Notes under the pieces: model-generated
The model's database searches: none
What the model was told of the DNA's origin: nothing
The model's input: only the letters and a program-made list of their open reading frames with translations
Shown: piece by piece, positions 7,908-10,711 of the stretch
How the letters are laid out: every line of letters starts with the position of its first letter
Numbering within the stretch: position 1 is the stretch's first letter
Translations under genes and position numbers: made by a program
DNA from: SG8-41 sp035620515
GTDB taxonomy: Bacteria > Pseudomonadota > Gammaproteobacteria > Burkholderiales > SG8-41
Assembly (NCBI GenBank): GCA_035620515.1
Contig: DASPGR010000294.1
Coordinates: 1 to 10,711, forward strand
Reading direction: 5' to 3'
DNA length: 10,711 bases

Positions 7908-9296
7908 TCAGGCCTCGCGCGGCGTCGCGGCACTTTGCTGAAGCAGCCTCAGCATCGCCGCCGCCTTGTCAAAGGTTTCCTGATACTCGTCCTCGAGCTG
8001 GGAATCGGCGACGACTCCGCCACCGGCCCAGAAGCGCACGACGCCGCCCGCGTAGACGAGCGTGCGGATCGCGATGTTGAGATCCATGCGGCCGTCGAAC
8101 CCGATATAGCCGATCGCGCCGCAGTAGACGCCGCGCCGCTGCGGCTCCAGCTCCTCGATGATCTGCATCGCGCGGAGCTTCGGCGCGCCGGTAATGGAGC
8201 CGCCGGGGAAAGAGCCGCGCAGGAGATCGAGCGCGTCGCGCCCCTCGCGCAGCTCGCCCGTCACGGTGCTCACCAGGTGGTGCACCGTGGGGAAGCTCTC
8301 CACCTCGAAGAGCCGCGGCACCTTCACCGTGCCGGGAGCGCAGTTCTTCGAGAGATCGTTACGCAGGAGATCGACGATCATCACATTCTCCGCGCGGTCC
8401 TTCTCCGAGAGCCGCAGCGCCTCAGAGCGCTCGGCATCGAGCCGGGGATGCCCCGCGCGCGGGCGCGTGCCCTTGATCGGCTTCGTCTCGACGCGGCCTT
8501 CTTCGACCTTGAGGAAGCGCTCCGGCGACGCACAGAGAATCTGCGCGTAGGGCGTAGTGAAGTAGGCGGAAAACGGGGCCGGATTGATCACCCGCAGCGC
8601 CTGGTACGCGAGCCAGGGGTCTCCATTGGCGCTGGCCGCAAAGCGCTGGGCCAGATTGACCTGGTAGCAATCGCCGTCGTGAATGTAGCCGCGGATGCGC
8701 CGGAACGCGCGCGCGTACTGCTCGTGCGTGAGGTTCGACGTCACCGGCGTCACGATTCGGAAGGGCGCGCGTGACTTCTCGGCCGGCGCCCTGTGGAAAC
8801 GCTCGAGCAGGCTGTCCCATTTGAGATCCGTTTCCGAGTCCCGTCCCTGGCCGACGAGCCAGGAGCGCCGCTCGCGATGGTCGACCACCACAGCCCAGTC
8901 GTAGATGCCGATCGCCATCTCCGGAATGCGCTCGGCGTCCTCGGCGAGCGCCGGGAGCTGCTCGAGGCGGCGCGCAAGGTCGTAGCCGAAATAGCCGATC
9001 GCGCCGCCGCAGAAAGGCAAGGCGCCCGCGCACGAGGGATCAGCTGCGAGCACGCGCCGGACGAGCGCGAAGGGATCCTCGCGCGAGAGCTCGATCGTAT
9101 CGGCGTAGATCTCGGTGAGCGGCCCGCGCGTCACGAGCCGCACGTGGGGCTCGGCGGAAAGGATGTCGTAGCGCGACTGGGCGGGATAATGCCGCCCGCT
9201 GTCCAGGAACACCGCCCACGGAGAATCGGCGATCGCCTCGAAAAGGCGCGCGCTGTCCGGCTGGTAGGGAAGCTCCGAGAGAAGCGGCGGAAACAT
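7908..9296 (-). CDS. pabB: Aminodeoxychorismate synthase component I
   Basis: From the ATG at 9296 the product has 462 residues. It has the anthranilate-synthase N-terminal domain (about 10-150) and the chorismate-binding domain (about 190-455). PIKGTRPR at 273-280 carries K275, the lysine typical of PabB; anthranilate synthase TrpE has Ala there (PIAGT). Other catalytic-domain motifs are DGDCYQVNLAQRF (207-219), ENVMIVDLLRNDL (303-315), HHLVSTVTG (339-347) and GSFPGGSITGAPKLRAMQII (361-380). The enzyme aminates chorismate at C4 to give 4-amino-4-deoxychorismate for p-aminobenzoate and folate, using ammonia from a PabA/TrpG amidotransferase that is not encoded here. No PabC lyase domain is fused. 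The reading frame stays open upstream to 10160, but that part lies opposite the aldolase gene and resembles no protein, so the ATG at 9296, which begins the conserved MFPPLLSELPY, is chosen. AAGG 12 bases upstream is a weak ribosome site. Confidence 0.95.
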   Translation of the reverse strand: MFPPLLSELPYQPDSARLFEAIADSPWAVFLDSGRHYPAQSRYDILSAEPHVRLVTRGPLTEIYADTIELSREDPFALVRRVLAADPSCAGALPFCGGAIGYFGYDLARRLEQLPALAEDAERIPEMAIGIYDWAVVVDHRERRSWLVGQGRDSETDLKWDSLLERFHRAPAEKSRAPFRIVTPVTSNLTHEQYARAFRRIRGYIHDGDCYQVNLAQRFAASANGDPWLAYQALRVINPAPFSAYFTTPYAQILCASPERFLKVEEGRVETKPIKGTRPRAGHPRLDAERSEALRLSEKDRAENVMIVDLLRNDLSKNCAPGTVKVPRLFEVESFPTVHHLVSTVTGELREGRDALDLLRGSFPGGSITGAPKLRAMQIIEELEPQRRGVYCGAIGYIGFDGRMDLNIAIRTLVYAGGVVRFWAGGGVVADSQLEDEYQETFDKAAAMLRLLQQSAATPREA

Positions 9297-9356
9297 ACCG
9301 CATTTTAACCTTGGAGCGCCGGCGGGAGGGTTATAGTACGGCGGGAGGAACGCGAC
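9297..9356. promoter_or_regulatory. Divergent pabB / aldolase intergenic region with candidate -10 elements and a 10-bp direct repeat
   Basis: These 60 bases separate two divergent genes and should contain both promoters unless those lie inside the opposite genes. The only AT-rich core is GTTATAGTA. It offers TATAAC on the minus strand (9335-9330, five of six consensus bases, for pabB) and TATAGT on the plus strand (9332-9337, four of six, for the aldolase). No good -35 was found for either. The core is flanked by a direct repeat, CGGCGGGAGG at 9320-9329 and 9339-9348; the second copy contains the aldolase ribosome site. The promoter call is tentative. Confidence 0.35.
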
Positions 9357-10145
9357 ATGCCGAAAAGACCGACGGGCGTGAAAGCGGGACGTGTGCGCAA
9401 GGTGCGCGACCGGGTGAGCGCGGAGGAGTGGCAGCTGCGCTGCGAGCTCGCGGCCGCGCACCGGCTGACCGCGCATTTCGTCTTTGTCGACATGACCTAC
9501 AACCACATCTCGGCGCGCGTGCCCGGCGAGCCGCGGCATTTCCTGGTGAAACCCGACAACCAGTTCATGGAGCAGGTGACGGCGTCGAGCCTCGTCAAGT
9601 ACGACATCGACGGAAAGCAGGTGATGGAGTCCCCCTACAAGGCGAGCCCGGCGGCCTACAACCTGCACGCTGCGGTCATGAAGGCGCGCCCCGCGATCCA
9701 GGCGGCGATCCACACCCACTCGCCGGCCAATCTCGCGGTGTCCGCGCAGAAGTGCGGGCTCTTGCCCATCACGCAGCAGGCGATGCGCTTCTACGACCGC
9801 ATTGCCTATTATCCGAACGAAGTCGACGACACGACGCGGCAGGGCAGCGACCGTGTGGCCGAAGCGCTCGGCGACCGATGGGTCATGATCCTCGAGAACC
9901 ACGGCGCGCTGGTGTGCGGCACGACGCTGCCCGAGGCCTACATCTATCACCATTTCTTCGAGCTCGCCTGCCGCGCGCAGGTGGGCGCGCTCACGGGACG
10001 CGCAGAGCTCATCGTGCCTCCCCCGGAAGTGTGCGAGGAGCGCGCGCGAAAATTCGGGCGCATCGGCGTCTACGACTCGAAGAGCCGCGACTGGGTCGCT
10101 GCGATGGCGCTGGTGGAGAAGCTCTACCCCGATTACAAACAGTGA
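9357..10145 (+). CDS. Class II aldolase/adducin-like protein, catalytic Glu position not conserved
   Basis: The product has 262 residues. The fold is shown by YNHISARVPGEPRHFLVKPD (48-67, phosphate/substrate loop), AAIHTHSPANLAVS (116-129), ILENHGALVCG (178-188) and EAYIYHHFFELACRAQ (193-208). The zinc ligands of the family are present: H119, H121 and H182, matching H92, H94 and H155 of E. coli fuculose-phosphate aldolase FucA. Aligned without gaps through the RP...H.H segment, the FucA catalytic E73 falls on A100 (sequence SPAAYNLHAA), as in adducin-like members whose reaction is mostly unknown. A true aldolase cannot be assumed; a lyase, decarboxylase or epimerase acting on a small acid or sugar is possible. 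The first 20 residues are a Lys/Arg-rich extension. The ATG at 9357 has a strong GGGAGGA site (9343-9349), seven bases away. It is the only plus-strand gene, divergent from pabB and convergent with frmA. Confidence 0.92.
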   Translation: MPKRPTGVKAGRVRKVRDRVSAEEWQLRCELAAAHRLTAHFVFVDMTYNHISARVPGEPRHFLVKPDNQFMEQVTASSLVKYDIDGKQVMESPYKASPAAYNLHAAVMKARPAIQAAIHTHSPANLAVSAQKCGLLPITQQAMRFYDRIAYYPNEVDDTTRQGSDRVAEALGDRWVMILENHGALVCGTTLPEAYIYHHFFELACRAQVGALTGRAELIVPPPEVCEERARKFGRIGVYDSKSRDWVAAMALVEKLYPDYKQ

Positions 10146-10165
10146 AAAGGTGTCAGACACCTTTT
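10145..10165. terminator. Palindromic hairpin between convergent genes, probable bidirectional terminator or dispersed repeat
   Basis: AAAAGGTGTC at 10145-10154 and GACACCTTTT at 10156-10165 are exact reverse complements around A10155, giving a nine-pair stem with a CAG loop. It begins on the last base of the aldolase stop codon. The A-run before and T-run after the GC-rich centre give a U-tract on both strands, as expected of a two-way intrinsic terminator between convergent genes. The T-tract has only four bases and forms part of the stem, so termination strength is uncertain. From memory, similar GGTGTCAGACACC palindromes recur in intergenic DNA of some proteobacterial genomes; this could be such a repeat. 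Confidence 0.6.
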
Positions 10166-10175
10166 CCGGTTCCGA

Positions 10176-10196
10176 CGTCTTGGCGGTTCAATGAAC
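10176..10196. repeat. TTGGCGGTTCA motif with GTTCA-A-TGAAC palindrome in the aldolase-frmA gap
   Basis: Bases 10176-10193 match the minus-strand sequence just upstream of and including the RND permease ATG (4913-4896) at 15 of 18 positions, sharing TGGCGGTT. The 3' part also forms an 11-base odd palindrome, GTTCA-A-TGAAC (10186-10196). With the hairpin at 10145-10165 this accounts for nearly all of the 55-base gap. It may be a decayed dispersed intergenic repeat. Confidence 0.35.
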
Positions 10197-10200
10197 GAAA

Positions 10201-10711
<511 letters not shown>

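Noticed and set aside
6586..7941. Plus-strand open frame of 451 codons opposite the NDH-2 gene
   Set aside because: Arg/His/Asp-rich antisense translation with no domain; the NDH-2 motifs on the minus strand account for the region.
9297..10160. Upstream extension of the pabB frame to give a 750-residue protein
   Set aside because: The extra 288 residues lie opposite the well-supported aldolase gene, look like an antisense shadow, and precede a standard PabB N-terminus at 9296. A fusion protein is not supported.

Overview
The window is a high-GC segment of a Gram-negative chromosome. The protein families suggest a pseudomonadotal organism, possibly a betaproteobacterium: an inner-membrane RND efflux pump with its periplasmic adaptor, an NDH-2 of the proteobacterial type with the CPWPG...PPRAQAAHQQA signature, and a class III alcohol dehydrogenase. 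This placement is inference; there is no rRNA or other marker gene. No mobile element, CRISPR array, tRNA or phage gene was seen. The region reads as ordinary chromosomal metabolism and envelope functions. Every gene except one lies on the minus strand.

Layout in minus-strand order, right to left. The 3' part of a glutathione-dependent formaldehyde dehydrogenase gene (frmA/adhC, 10201-10711) enters from the right edge and converges on the only plus-strand gene, a class II aldolase/adducin-like protein (9357-10145). A compact hairpin sits between their ends. The aldolase gene is divergent from pabB (7908-9296) across 60 bases that must hold both 5' regions. pabB is followed after 11 bases by a type II NADH dehydrogenase gene (6583-7896), and then by a thioredoxin gene (6132-6506). 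After an 87-base gap with small palindromes comes a tight cluster: adaptor protein (4920-6044), RND permease (1791-4898), HtrA-like serine protease with one PDZ domain (691-1743), and a pirin-family protein cut by the left edge (1-665). Gaps in this cluster are 21, 47 and 25 bases.

The adaptor and permease form two parts of a tripartite efflux pump; the outer-membrane channel is not here and must come from elsewhere. The protease appears to lack a signal peptide, so it probably works in the cytoplasm and not on envelope proteins. PabB makes aminodeoxychorismate for folate with an amidotransferase encoded elsewhere. NDH-2 feeds electrons from NADH to quinone without pumping protons. The thioredoxin is a small reductase with a CAPC active site.

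No convincing new multi-gene system was found. The better leads are a short GCCAA/TTGGC motif recurring at gene boundaries, the hairpin at 10145-10165, an adducin-like protein that lacks the aldolase catalytic glutamate, and the signal-less HtrA protease placed behind an efflux pump.
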